6,614 bases of DNA. It comes from JAFGIT01 sp016929465 [NCBI: Candidatus Coatesbacteria bacterium]. GTDB taxonomy: Bacteria; B130-G9. Position 1 is the stretch's first letter, and each line of letters opens with the position of its first letter. Under the pieces are notes generated by a model. It saw nothing but the letters and a program-made list of their open reading frames with translations, ran no database searches and had not been told where the DNA came from. Positions 1 to 6,140 of the stretch are shown here, piece after piece. Location: NCBI GenBank assembly GCA_016929465.1, contig JAFGIT010000158.1, positions 1-6,614 on the forward strand. Direction: 5' to 3'. The position numbers were made by a program, and so were the translations under genes.

Positions 1-1149
1 CGACGAGATGTATCGGAGACGAAAGCCGCAAGACGAGTTCCGCTCGATGGGGCAAAAAGAGAGAAATCGATCCTGCCCAATACGAATGGACACTACACAT
101 TTGAGAGTTTCGTCCAAGGAGAATGCAATGAGTTTGCATGGGCGGCGTGCCGCAAGGTGGCCGAGAGTCCCGCAATTGCATACAATCCGCTATATTTACA
201 TGGCAGCGCAGGCACTGGAAAAACCCATCTCCTATGTGCCATCGCGCATGACATCAAGAGAGATCACAAAGAGCTGTCAATACTCTATGTGACGGCCGAG
301 GATTTCACGAACAACCTGATCGAGTCGATTGCCACAAAGCAGACGGCCGGCTTCAGGGCCAAATACCGTTCGAGAGATGTGCTTCTCATCGACGACATCC
401 AATTCATACAAGCGAAGAACAAAACGCAAGAGGCTCTCCTCCACACATTCAATACGCTAAGTGATCTCGGACATCAGATCGTCATCTCGAGTGACAGGCA
501 ACCTGAGTCTCTGCACTTCGTTCAGGATGGCCTCATATCCCGCTTTTGCTCTGGGCTAGTTGTTGACGTGGGTGCCCCAGATGCGGAGCTCAGGTCCAGA
601 ATCCTGCTCAAGAAGGCCGAAAAGACATCCTTCGATCTTCCGGATGAGATCGCCGATTATATAGCAACTAGAGCTCCCAACAACGTCCGGCTGCTCGAGG
701 GGCTTCTGACCAGGGTAAGGGCGTATGCTGAACTGAAGCGAGTCCCATTGACGCTCGATGCGGCGAAGAGAGCCCTCAATGGGTTCGGCAATGGCAGCTC
801 CTCGAAAGTCCTTTCCGTCGGCTCAATTCAGAAAAAGGTCGCGTCCTATTGCGGACTGAGATTCGAGGATATCATCTCGCGCAATAGAGCAAGGAATGTC
901 GTCAGAGCCAGGCAGATTGCGATGTATCTCTGCCGGGAGCTATTAGAGGAATCTTATCCGTCGATCGGGAAGCAATTCTCCGGATTGTGCCATGCGGCAG
1001 CGATACATTCGTATAATATCGTTGCGAGCAAGCTCAAAACGGACCCTGTCCTCACGAAAATAGTGCTCGAGCTCAAAAATGAGCTCGTCGTCGATAAGGC
1101 GGAAGACCGCGGGCTAGTTCAAATTCCGATAAATTGGGATACCAGATGA
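1..1149 (+). CDS. dnaA: DnaA-family replication initiator, 5' end outside window
   Basis: An AAA+ initiator that, by family, binds ATP, assembles on origin DNA and opens the duplex. The frame has no stop back to base 1. The GTG at 157 is not the start: upstream codons encode the family's TF-x2-FV-x-G entry motif (YTFESFVQG, residues 32-40 counted from base 1) and an NxFAxAA-like helix. Visible motifs are Walker A GSAGTGKT (68-75), Walker B LLIDD (128-132), sensor I SSDR (163-166), box VII arginine finger in SRF (R181) and sensor II NVR (R230). Domain IV begins near 275 with RARNVVRARQIAMYL (about 296-310). Its signature, normally FGGRDHTTV, reads FSGLCHAAA (about 326-334): the His is kept, but the usual Arg, Asp and both Thr are replaced. 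382 residues are visible; cellular DnaA is usually about 450. Domains I and II are unseen apart from a basic linker. It converges on the packaging operon. I infer an element-borne initiator with its own site specificity rather than the host's cellular copy. Confidence 0.93.
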   Translation, partial: RRDVSETKAARRVPLDGAKREKSILPNTNGHYTFESFVQGECNEFAWAACRKVAESPAIAYNPLYLHGSAGTGKTHLLCAIAHDIKRDHKELSILYVTAEDFTNNLIESIATKQTAGFRAKYRSRDVLLIDDIQFIQAKNKTQEALLHTFNTLSDLGHQIVISSDRQPESLHFVQDGLISRFCSGLVVDVGAPDAELRSRILLKKAEKTSFDLPDEIADYIATRAPNNVRLLEGLLTRVRAYAELKRVPLTLDAAKRALNGFGNGSSSKVLSVGSIQKKVASYCGLRFEDIISRNRARNVVRARQIAMYLCRELLEESYPSIGKQFSGLCHAAAIHSYNIVASKLKTDPVLTKIVLELKNELVVDKAEDRGLVQIPINWDTR

Positions 1150-1232
1150 TAACCAGCGCGACGATTAGGAACTGGTCTTCCCGCACGACACTGCTCAGGT
1201 GCTCGGCGGAGATCTGAGCGGGCCTGGTATCC
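1137..1232 (+). other. possible structured RNA at the 3' end of the dnaA transcript
   Basis: A perfect 9-base inverted repeat, GGATACCAG (1137-1145) and CTGGTATCC (1224-1232), could close a multi-branch fold. Inside it, ACCAG (1152-1156) can pair with CTGGT (1172-1176), and 1191-1198 can pair with 1214-1221 over eight pairs including one G-U. The ACCAG/CTGGT motif recurs, so alternative pairings are possible. The closing stem overlaps the dnaA stop codon at 1147-1149. No tRNA T-arm, known riboswitch core or ribozyme core was recognised. It could be a 3' UTR structure, a small RNA or chance. Confidence 0.3.
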
Positions 1233-1244
1233 TATTCCTTGCAG

Positions 1245-1270
1245 AGGGCGGCCAGCTAGCTGGTCGCCCT
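1245..1270. terminator. strong inverted repeat between convergent genes, probable bidirectional terminator
   Basis: A 26-base palindrome, AGGGCGGCCAGCT followed by AGCTGGTCGCCCT. It has 12 Watson-Crick pairs and one G-U pair across 13 positions. As RNA it would fold with a short CTAG loop. It lies between the dnaA stop (1149) and the regulator stop (1333), where a shared terminator is expected. The T-rich tail is weak (TCTACATTTC on the plus strand) and there is none on the minus strand, so it could instead be a protein-binding palindrome. Confidence 0.55.
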
Positions 1271-1332
1271 TCTACATTTCGATTCGCAATTGCTTGAATA
1301 GAATAGACTTGAAGACGGACTCTCCTCATCCT

Positions 1333-1746
1333 CTAAATGAAAGCCCCATTCATTCCGCTGATGACTCGCTCGAGTCTCTTTTTTGCGCGGGTATGCCTCT
1401 GCTCTATCGCCTTCTCAGTGAGACCGGTCAGGTCAGCTATCTCACGGTTGGTATAACCCTCCATCTTCTTGATAAACACAAAGCGCTGCCCCTCCGAGAG
1501 GATCGAAAGGACTTGTTCGAGCAGTATGCGAAGCTCAATCTCATCCGTCGGGCGATAGCTAATCGCCTGAAGAGCATCAATCTGAAACCGGTTGAGTTCG
1601 GCCGTGGACTTCGCCTCGAAAGCGAGATAATCGACCGGATACGTTCTGCGCTTCCTGCTCTTGCCACCCCCGTATGTCATCATCCGGACTTCGTCGCAAA
1701 TCTCGACGCATGTATCCCTTCTCTCACATTCCGAACATATCGTCAT
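1333..1746 (-). CDS. sigma-70 region-4-like regulator with N-terminal Cys cluster
   Basis: A 137-residue protein. The N-terminus carries a C-x2-C-x5-C-x3-C cluster (C4, C7, C13, C17), probably metal-binding. A basic stretch, GKSRKRR (about 28-34), follows. The C-terminal half (about 75-130) resembles sigma-70 region 4: an acidic helix, the phrase ILSEGQRFVF, and the helix-turn-helix GYTNREIADLTGLTEKAIEQ followed by a basic recognition tail (RAKKRLER). Sigma region 2, needed to melt promoters, is absent, so it is not a complete sigma factor. Phages often carry such small region-4 proteins as late-gene activators; that role here is inferred. It is the last gene of the packaging operon. It overlaps the preceding gene by 23 bases and has a strong ribosome-binding site, suggesting translational coupling. 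Confidence 0.8.
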   Translation of the reverse strand: MTICSECERRDTCVEICDEVRMMTYGGGKSRKRRTYPVDYLAFEAKSTAELNRFQIDALQAISYRPTDEIELRILLEQVLSILSEGQRFVFIKKMEGYTNREIADLTGLTEKAIEQRHTRAKKRLERVISGMNGAFI

Positions 1747-1915
1747 TGCTGGCCTCCTCCCGCTGGCAAAGGTTGTGCTCTATCGGTGATTGATTGATGG
1801 GTCGGGCGCGCCGTGACCCTTTGAGCCGCCTCTTGAGATGGGAGGCCATATCCGTGTATCCGTATTTATTGCATAGATTCAGTAGCCGGAGTTTTTTTCT
1901 TGAATGTCTATCCAT
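1724..1915 (-). CDS. small basic hypothetical protein, 63 residues
   Basis: I do not recognise this protein. The chosen ATG (complement of 1913-1915) follows AGGGGA with a 5-base spacer. An alternative ATG 24 bases upstream (at 1939) has a less well placed site. The N-terminal half is strongly basic (DRHSRKKLRLL, then HLKRRLKGSRRARP), and the C-terminal third is acidic to neutral. No Cys pair or membrane segment is seen. It lies 74 bases after the large terminase stop, and its last 23 bases overlap the regulator gene, which supports it as a real operon member. The basic charge fits nucleic-acid binding, but no function can be assigned. A run of seven A on the coding strand lies near codon 6. 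Confidence 0.55.
   Translation of the reverse strand: MDRHSRKKLRLLNLCNKYGYTDMASHLKRRLKGSRRARPINQSPIEHNLCQREEASNDDMFGM
1753..1760 (-). promoter_or_regulatory. strong ribosome-binding site of the region-4 regulator
   Basis: GGAGGAGG on the minus strand, six bases before the ATG whose complement is 1744-1746. It lies inside the coding region of the upstream small gene, so ribosomes finishing that gene could re-initiate here. It fixes the regulator's start. Confidence 0.7.
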
Positions 1916-1989
1916 CAGTTTCCCCTGAGTTGTTATCATTCTCTTCCGAGCTAATTGCTGAGGGGACGGCCCGACAATTCTTCATGCCA

Positions 1990-3921
1990 TTACCCTCGGA
2001 CTCCGTGATAGGCAATTCCTGGCAAGCTGGTCCGGTTGGTGGTCAATGCCCTGTAGATCACGGCGACGACAGCGTCGAGCATGTCCTTCGAGCCATTGGT
2101 TGGATGGTCCGGAATGCCGCTGTCAGTGACCTGTAGGGATTTCATCTCCGTCTCGAGAATCGGATGCGGATACAGCGATACCCAACCCTTGTATAAGGCG
2201 AATTCGGCAATCTGCCAGCAATCCCTGCTCTTGTCTGGAGAGAAATATTCGACGCTAACTCCGCGCTTATTCAGGAGCTGCGAGAGGAGCTCACGGTTGA
2301 AGCCATCGATGCTGACCGAAAGCCGGGAGAAGCACGCGCCGTCGGTGCTCTCCCAGGGCTCTAGCCTCCGAGATGGCTTGAACTCGCCCCTGCCACATCT
2401 CAGGTATTGCACGAAGTCGCAGACTTCTTCAGCGTCAACCTGGCGCCCATTCGAGTATTGAAATCTCGTAATAAGATCGAAAAATATCCGATAAAATATC
2501 TGTCTGCCGGGCCCAATCGCCTCCTCGGCGTGGCCCAGAGCGAAGCCACATGCGTCTCCTCCGCCCGATTTCCCGCCGGTCGCGAAGTCGATGTGCGCGA
2601 AATATTCCCGGTCGGGATGTCCGGAGAACTCGTGGGATAGACGCCTCTTTTGCATCGGCGCAGACTCCGGCAGGTCTATTTCTGGCTCCCCCGGTAAGCT
2701 CAAGAACGGCAATGGCGGTTTTCGTCGTGCGTCGAAGCATGGCCTCAAACGGTCGAATTCAAAGAAGGGCGACTCGGCGAGATATGGCTGCGCCCCGAAA
2801 TCCCTGGCCGCCATTATCGGGTTATTCTTGAAATCGTCCGCATAGTCGAGAATCGTCTCATCTTCCTTCAGCTCCCACGCAGGGGCCTGGACCGCGAGAC
2901 GTGGGCCATCGACGAAGACCTGAATCCCGGTGTCATACTTCTCCAGTCCGAGCCGTCTTACGAGCGACGCATCGGGCTCGACTCTCGGCGGATAGTTTTC
3001 TCGGACCTCTATCGAATCGAGATCGATCCCTGCTCCCGACCGCCTTGTCTGCTCGATCTTCCGAAACAGGAAATCGCCCTGGTGCTTCGGAGAAGAGATC
3101 AGGATGATCTTGTAGTGGTTCGGGAAGCGAGTGCGGCAGCTGCCATAGAAGGCATTGAAGTTCTTCTCGGCAAGGCTCGTCGGGTATCCGCTCTCGTCGA
3201 GGCGTCTGCTCTTGGCTTCAATGAAATATGAGGCCTCGTCGATTATCCCAAGGATCGTATTTGCGCCGAGCCAGGCCTCTGCCCGTGAGTGACCGCAGAT
3301 GACCTCGATGTTGTTCGGAAAAGTGAACCTATCCGATAGCTTCGTGAAGCCAAATAGCCTAAACCACTCCGAGGCGTTTCTTCCGGCCTTCCCGGTGATC
3401 TTTATCTCGAGCTCCTTGAAGACCGAGCGCTTCGCTTGCTCGCTATCCGTGGCCAGGTTTATTATTTGGATGCCCGATCCTGGTGCGATGTGGGGCAGAG
3501 CGTGCTGTGGAGACGGCCTCAGGCACGACAGGACATAGACCATTCTGCAGGCCATGCAGGCCGCAAAGAACGACTTGCCGGAGTCTTTGCCCAGGCAGAG
3601 ATAGACCTCTCTTATTAAATCATCGTCTGCGAGGATGAGAAGCTGCATTAAGCGTTTCCGTACGTAAGGCTCCCCGGCCACGTTCGAGAGGCCCAGATAC
3701 TCCTTCGAGAGCAGGAATTCCTCCATGTCGCATGGTGGCCTCCCATAGACGGGGTCCCAGAACACGCCTCGCTGGACATTCAAAAATTCACTCTCGGACC
3801 CATCAAGAAGGCCCCACAGCGCTCTCGCAACTCTCATCCTCGTCCCTGGTGTCATCGAGCGCAAGCTCTCTTTGATCCGTTCCGCTCTTTCCTCTATTCG
3901 AGCCGCCTTCAATCCGCCCAT
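1990..3921 (-). CDS. terL: phage terminase large subunit (packaging ATPase-nuclease)
   Basis: A 643-residue packaging motor, which by family pumps viral DNA into proheads with an N-terminal ATPase and cuts it with a C-terminal RNase H-fold nuclease. Visible motifs, counted from the ATG at 3921: Walker A LGKDSGKS (about 110-117), Walker B LGIIDEA (about 224-230, with the catalytic Glu after Asp), and a coupling motif LISSP (about 274-278). The nuclease metal ligands are probably D445 in AHIDFATGGKSGGGD, D539 in SIDGFN, and D613 or D616 in KDMLDAVV. The ATG at 3921 follows GGGGA; a GTG 21 bases upstream lacks a good site. The gene overlaps the preceding gene by 119 bases in another frame, so a later start (ATG near 3858) is possible. 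Both domains look intact, so this is probably a functional motor rather than a remnant. Confidence 0.9.
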   Translation of the reverse strand: MGGLKAARIEERAERIKESLRSMTPGTRMRVARALWGLLDGSESEFLNVQRGVFWDPVYGRPPCDMEEFLLSKEYLGLSNVAGEPYVRKRLMQLLILADDDLIREVYLCLGKDSGKSFFAACMACRMVYVLSCLRPSPQHALPHIAPGSGIQIINLATDSEQAKRSVFKELEIKITGKAGRNASEWFRLFGFTKLSDRFTFPNNIEVICGHSRAEAWLGANTILGIIDEASYFIEAKSRRLDESGYPTSLAEKNFNAFYGSCRTRFPNHYKIILISSPKHQGDFLFRKIEQTRRSGAGIDLDSIEVRENYPPRVEPDASLVRRLGLEKYDTGIQVFVDGPRLAVQAPAWELKEDETILDYADDFKNNPIMAARDFGAQPYLAESPFFEFDRLRPCFDARRKPPLPFLSLPGEPEIDLPESAPMQKRRLSHEFSGHPDREYFAHIDFATGGKSGGGDACGFALGHAEEAIGPGRQIFYRIFFDLITRFQYSNGRQVDAEEVCDFVQYLRCGRGEFKPSRRLEPWESTDGACFSRLSVSIDGFNRELLSQLLNKRGVSVEYFSPDKSRDCWQIAEFALYKGWVSLYPHPILETEMKSLQVTDSGIPDHPTNGSKDMLDAVVAVIYRALTTNRTSLPGIAYHGVRG

Positions 3922-4291
3922 GTGATTCCCCGCGTTTCCCACTTGAATTCTTCTCTGCCGGTAAGTTCAATTCCCTCAAGACCGTCGCAATCGCGCTCTT
4001 GTCTCGCCTCGAGAGCGACAGCCCCCACAGGTCCTTTGCGACCTCTCGCGCCACCGCCCCATCTGCCTTGCCGCTGGCCTCGATTTGCTTGACCTCCTTC
4101 GCGAACGCCTGGAGAGTCCTTATATATGTCGTCACCGTCTTCTCGGTCTCCGGCTTCAGCCGACCGTTCTTCTCCTCTTTCGCTACGGCTGCCTTGAAGC
4201 GACGCTCGACTACGCTCAAAAGCGCCCGCCATTTCGCCATCAGATCTCTTCCCTGCTCCAGATGCTCGTCATCGCCTTCGATACAGCTCAT
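3803..4291 (-). CDS. helical hypothetical protein, candidate small terminase subunit
   Basis: A 162-residue protein directly before terL and first in the operon, the usual place of the small terminase that recognises viral DNA. That role rests on position; I see no clear family motif. From the ATG at 4291 (preceded by GAGAGGAG), the protein is mostly charged and helical. A helical stretch rich in Lys and Glu (about 15-75) includes AFAKEVKQIEASGKAD. A second segment, LWGLSLSRRDKSAIATVLREL (about 88-108), could be a short helix-turn-helix or oligomerisation region. A polar, low-complexity tail ends in acidic residues. The open frame runs up to a TTG at 4351, but that would overlap the TATA-like promoter, so the ATG is preferred. 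The tail overlaps terL. Confidence 0.65.
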   Translation of the reverse strand: MSCIEGDDEHLEQGRDLMAKWRALLSVVERRFKAAVAKEEKNGRLKPETEKTVTTYIRTLQAFAKEVKQIEASGKADGAVAREVAKDLWGLSLSRRDKSAIATVLRELNLPAEKNSSGKRGESHGRIEGGSNRGKSGTDQRELALDDTRDEDESCESAVGPS

Positions 4292-4330
4292 GGACTCCTC
4301 TCTTCTAGTGTTCCAATATGTCCAAGAAAT

Positions 4331-4340
4331 ATATTTATAG
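4331..4340 (-). promoter_or_regulatory. TATA-like promoter of the packaging operon
   Basis: On the minus strand this reads CTATAAATAT, inside a longer A+T-rich run. Its centre is about 45 bases before the ATG at 4291, so a start of transcription about 25 bases downstream would leave a leader of roughly 20 bases containing GAGAGGAG. That geometry fits an archaeal TATA box. A bacterial reading is poorer: TTGACG is present at 4346-4351, but its spacing to any TATAAT-like hexamer is wrong. Confidence 0.45.
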
Positions 4341-4366
4341 ATATCCGTCAAAACATCGAAAAATTA

Positions 4367-4398
4367 TCGTTTTGTTGAGAGCGATTCTCGTTTTATTG
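4367..4398 (+). repeat. two 11-base direct repeats, candidate operator or iteron pair
   Basis: TCGTTTTGTTG (4367-4377) and TCGTTTTATTG (4388-4398) differ at one position and start 21 bases apart, two helical turns, so both would face the same side of DNA. They lie upstream of the packaging promoter on the minus strand. A related inverted sequence, CAAAACATCGA, occurs at 4350-4360. Binding of an activator or repressor is inferred from spacing and place; two copies are not enough to prove an iteron origin. Confidence 0.35.
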
Positions 4399-4626
4399 GA
4401 CCGGGTTCAGAATCGCCCCAATCAGGCCTGATAGGATGCATTGCCAACTAATCTATGTACGCGGTTTGGCCCTTGATTTCGACCATCGGGAGATGGGCGT
4501 CTAATTCTGAGGACGAGGCTGATCCATTTGGGCCCACTCAGTTGACAACGCCAATGCCTAGGAATAAATTGGGGCCGCCAAGTGCATTTCCAATCAAGCC
4601 GTATCGAACTTAGAGGCTCTTTCACC

Positions 4627-5502
4627 GTGAGCAATGACAATATTCGCGTGAGCGTTATAGTCCCGGCCTACAATGAGGCCGAGGCAATAGAGGCCGACAT
4701 CGAGGCCATTATCGCTGGTATGAAATCGTCCCCCTATGGCTACGAGATAATCGTCGTGGACGACGGCTCGACCGACGGGACCGGGGAGCTCGCCAAGGCG
4801 ATGGGCGTGACCGTCCTGAAGCATCCCGAAAATAAGGGAGTGGGCATCGCTCGAACCAGGGGCGTAAAAGCCGCACGAGGCGACATCATCGTGATGACGG
4901 ACGCCGATAACACGTACCCAAACGAGGATATACCCAGGCTGCTCGCGAAGATCGAAGAAGGTTACGACCTCGTCATCGGGGCGAGAACGAAGGAGGCCGG
5001 CACCGTCCCCTGGCTGAGGAAACCCGTCAAAACGGTCATCAGAAAGCTCGCGGAATACATCGCCTCGGAGCGAATCGAGGACCTCAACTCGGGCTTCCGA
5101 GCGATGAAGAAGGACATTGTAATGCGCTATCTCAACATCACGCCTGAGGGCCATTCGTGGGTGGGCACAACGACGATAGCCTTCCTGAGCGAGAAGCGCG
5201 ACGTAGCATTCATCCCGATCGACTATCGAAAGCGGACGGGCAGATCGACCTTCCACCCGATTGCGGACACGTATGGCTATATGATGTTCATCGTGAAGAC
5301 GGTGATGTACTTCAAGCCGCTGAAGGTCTTCATCCCCGTCTCGATGCTCTTTCTGACCCTCGGCATCATCAAGGGGCTCTTCGACTCGTTCGTCCTGCAC
5401 GACTTCAAGGAATCGGAGATAGTCCTGCTCCTGACCGGCGTCCTGATAGGCGTCCTCGGCCTACTCGCCGACCTGATCGTCAAGCTGCATAAGAGGCCCT
5501 GA
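4627..5502 (+). CDS. GT2 family glycosyltransferase with C-terminal membrane anchor
   Basis: A 291-residue membrane-bound transferase resembling the dolichol/undecaprenyl-phosphate sugar transferases, which move a sugar from a nucleotide donor to a lipid phosphate. The GT-A fold starts at once with VSVIVPAYNE (8-17). Then come VVDDGSTDGT (43-52), NKGVGIARTRG (69-79) and the metal-binding DxD in TDADNTYP (D92 and D94). DLNSGFRAM (152-160) and RKRTGRSTFHP (201-211) match conserved acceptor-side regions. Two membrane helices follow at about 232-255 and 264-286. The GTG at 4627 follows AGAGG with a 10-base spacer. A GTG at 4582 is in frame, but its extra 15 residues do not look like this family. 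Codons are richer in third-position C and G than in the genes downstream. It may modify a host lipid, virion or cell-surface glycan, or simply be a host gene beside the element; sugar and acceptor cannot be read from sequence. Confidence 0.9.
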   Translation: MSNDNIRVSVIVPAYNEAEAIEADIEAIIAGMKSSPYGYEIIVVDDGSTDGTGELAKAMGVTVLKHPENKGVGIARTRGVKAARGDIIVMTDADNTYPNEDIPRLLAKIEEGYDLVIGARTKEAGTVPWLRKPVKTVIRKLAEYIASERIEDLNSGFRAMKKDIVMRYLNITPEGHSWVGTTTIAFLSEKRDVAFIPIDYRKRTGRSTFHPIADTYGYMMFIVKTVMYFKPLKVFIPVSMLFLTLGIIKGLFDSFVLHDFKESEIVLLLTGVLIGVLGLLADLIVKLHKRP

Positions 5503-5598
5503 ACTGTCCGCAGACAGCCGTCGGGCATAGCCTATGGCGCAGGGCGATTGCGCAGATTTCACAGATTTGAGAGCATCGGGAGCCAGGAAAATTCGGAT

Positions 5599-5807
5599 GT
5601 GCGCGAAATCGGTGTCGAGTATCACCGTGAGGGCAAATACTGGGTCGCTCAGGCGGTCGAGGTCGATGTGTCATCCTTTGGGGAGACGATTGAGGAGGCT
5701 CGGGCGGCGATCAAGGAGCGTTGGAGCTTTATTTCGAGGATAGCGAGCTTGATGGAGATCAGGTTGATCCGAATATCCAGATTGACGATTCCGCTTCGCA
5801 CATATAG
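5599..5807 (+). pseudogene. hicB: HicB-like antitoxin gene with a one-base frame break
   Basis: HicB-family proteins neutralise the HicA mRNA-cleaving toxin; many short ones are solitary. From the GTG at 5599 (after AGGAAA) the first frame gives MREIGVEYHREGKYWVAQAV, then SSFGETIEEARAAIKE, a clear HicB core. After base 5717 the family match leaves this frame, which runs on to a stop at 5818-5820 with no likeness. It resumes in the -1 frame as ALELYFEDSELDGDQVDPNI and ends with TAG at 5805-5807. Joined, the product is 69 residues, the usual length of a short HicB. One G appears to be missing near 5716-5718 (AAGGAGCG where AAGGAGGCG would restore the frame). This is either a real mutation or a sequence error; no slippery heptamer is evident. 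No HicA (double-stranded-RNA-binding-like domain with a GSHH motif) is found on either side. A TTG at 5548 is an alternative longer start. Confidence 0.75.
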
Positions 5808-5864
5808 CACAATGGAGTAGTAGATCCGGATTCGCAGAGCCAAGAGCGAGATAGAAGACCGTTC

Positions 5865-6104
5865 ATGTCAAGTATGGAGCAAATAACGATCGATCCCTGC
5901 CCTATCTGCGGGGGGAGTCACACATATCCGCTTAGTGTCCACCAATCCGTCTGCACGAGGGGGCTTGGCGCTGATAGCCTGAAATCGGTCTCCAATCCAG
6001 GGCTCGCTCGAAGAAGGGTAACGAGATTCCTGATGTGTCCCGTCAAGCATGTCATGTTCCAGGCCACTCTCGAATTGCCCGATGGTCTCGAACTCACGGC
6101 CTGA
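5865..6104 (+). CDS. small Cys/His zinc-ribbon-like protein, 79 residues
   Basis: I do not recognise the family. The N-terminus holds a knuckle-like CPICGGSH (C12, C15, H19), and a second possible ligand pair occurs in MCPVKH (C58, H62), followed by a strand-like MFQATLELPDG. The C-x2-C plus C-x3-H layout suggests a single bound zinc and a short ribbon, with a loop of about 40 residues between. The start is ATG 5865, with a second in-frame ATG at 5874; neither has a strong ribosome-binding site. It follows the broken hicB-like gene by 57 bases and precedes a membrane protein, all on the same strand. Function unknown. Confidence 0.6.
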   Translation: MSSMEQITIDPCPICGGSHTYPLSVHQSVCTRGLGADSLKSVSNPGLARRRVTRFLMCPVKHVMFQATLELPDGLELTA

Positions 6105-6140
6105 TGACAGTCTGCATTTCGGCGAAATCTGGAGCCCCTT

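Larger units (their letters stand above)
4292..4626. other. divergent intergenic control region
   Basis: These 335 bases separate the minus-strand packaging operon from the plus-strand glycosyltransferase. The left part (about 4305-4400) is A+T-rich and holds the TATA-like box and the paired repeats. GCGATTCT (4381-4388) and AGAATCGC (4409-4416) form an 8-base inverted repeat with a 20-base loop. ATCAGGCCTGAT (4421-4432) is a perfect 12-base palindrome. AATAAATT (4563-4570) could be a weak TATA-like element for the glycosyltransferase. I see no convincing gene on either strand and no tRNA. Confidence 0.6.

Noticed and set aside
157-159. GTG as the start of the DnaA-like gene
   Set aside because: Conserved DnaA residues are encoded upstream of it and the frame is open to base 1.
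8-292. Plus-strand frame of 94 codons at the window start
   Set aside because: It lies in another frame of the dnaA-like gene, whose own frame shows conserved DnaA motifs throughout this stretch.
1294-1797. Plus-strand frame of 167 codons
   Set aside because: It is antisense to the regulator gene, which has Cys-cluster and helix-turn-helix motifs and a strong ribosome-binding site. The plus frame shows no motif.
4401-4420. GGTTC-like string resembling a tRNA T arm
   Set aside because: The flanking bases do not form a 5-pair T stem, and no anticodon or acceptor stem is found.
4421-4432. Perfect palindrome ATCAGGCCTGAT as an operator
   Set aside because: A 12-base palindrome is expected about once or twice by chance in a window this size, and there is no second copy.
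4422-4640. Minus-strand frame of 72 codons in the intergenic region
   Set aside because: Trp- and Arg-rich sequence with no motif. It crosses the glycosyltransferase start.
4594-5400. Minus-strand frame of 268 codons
   Set aside because: Antisense to the glycosyltransferase and rich in Arg, Asp and His as expected of a shadow frame in a G+C-rich gene.
5504-5517. CTGTC-CGCA-GACAG hairpin after the glycosyltransferase as a terminator
   Set aside because: The stem has only five pairs and no T run follows.
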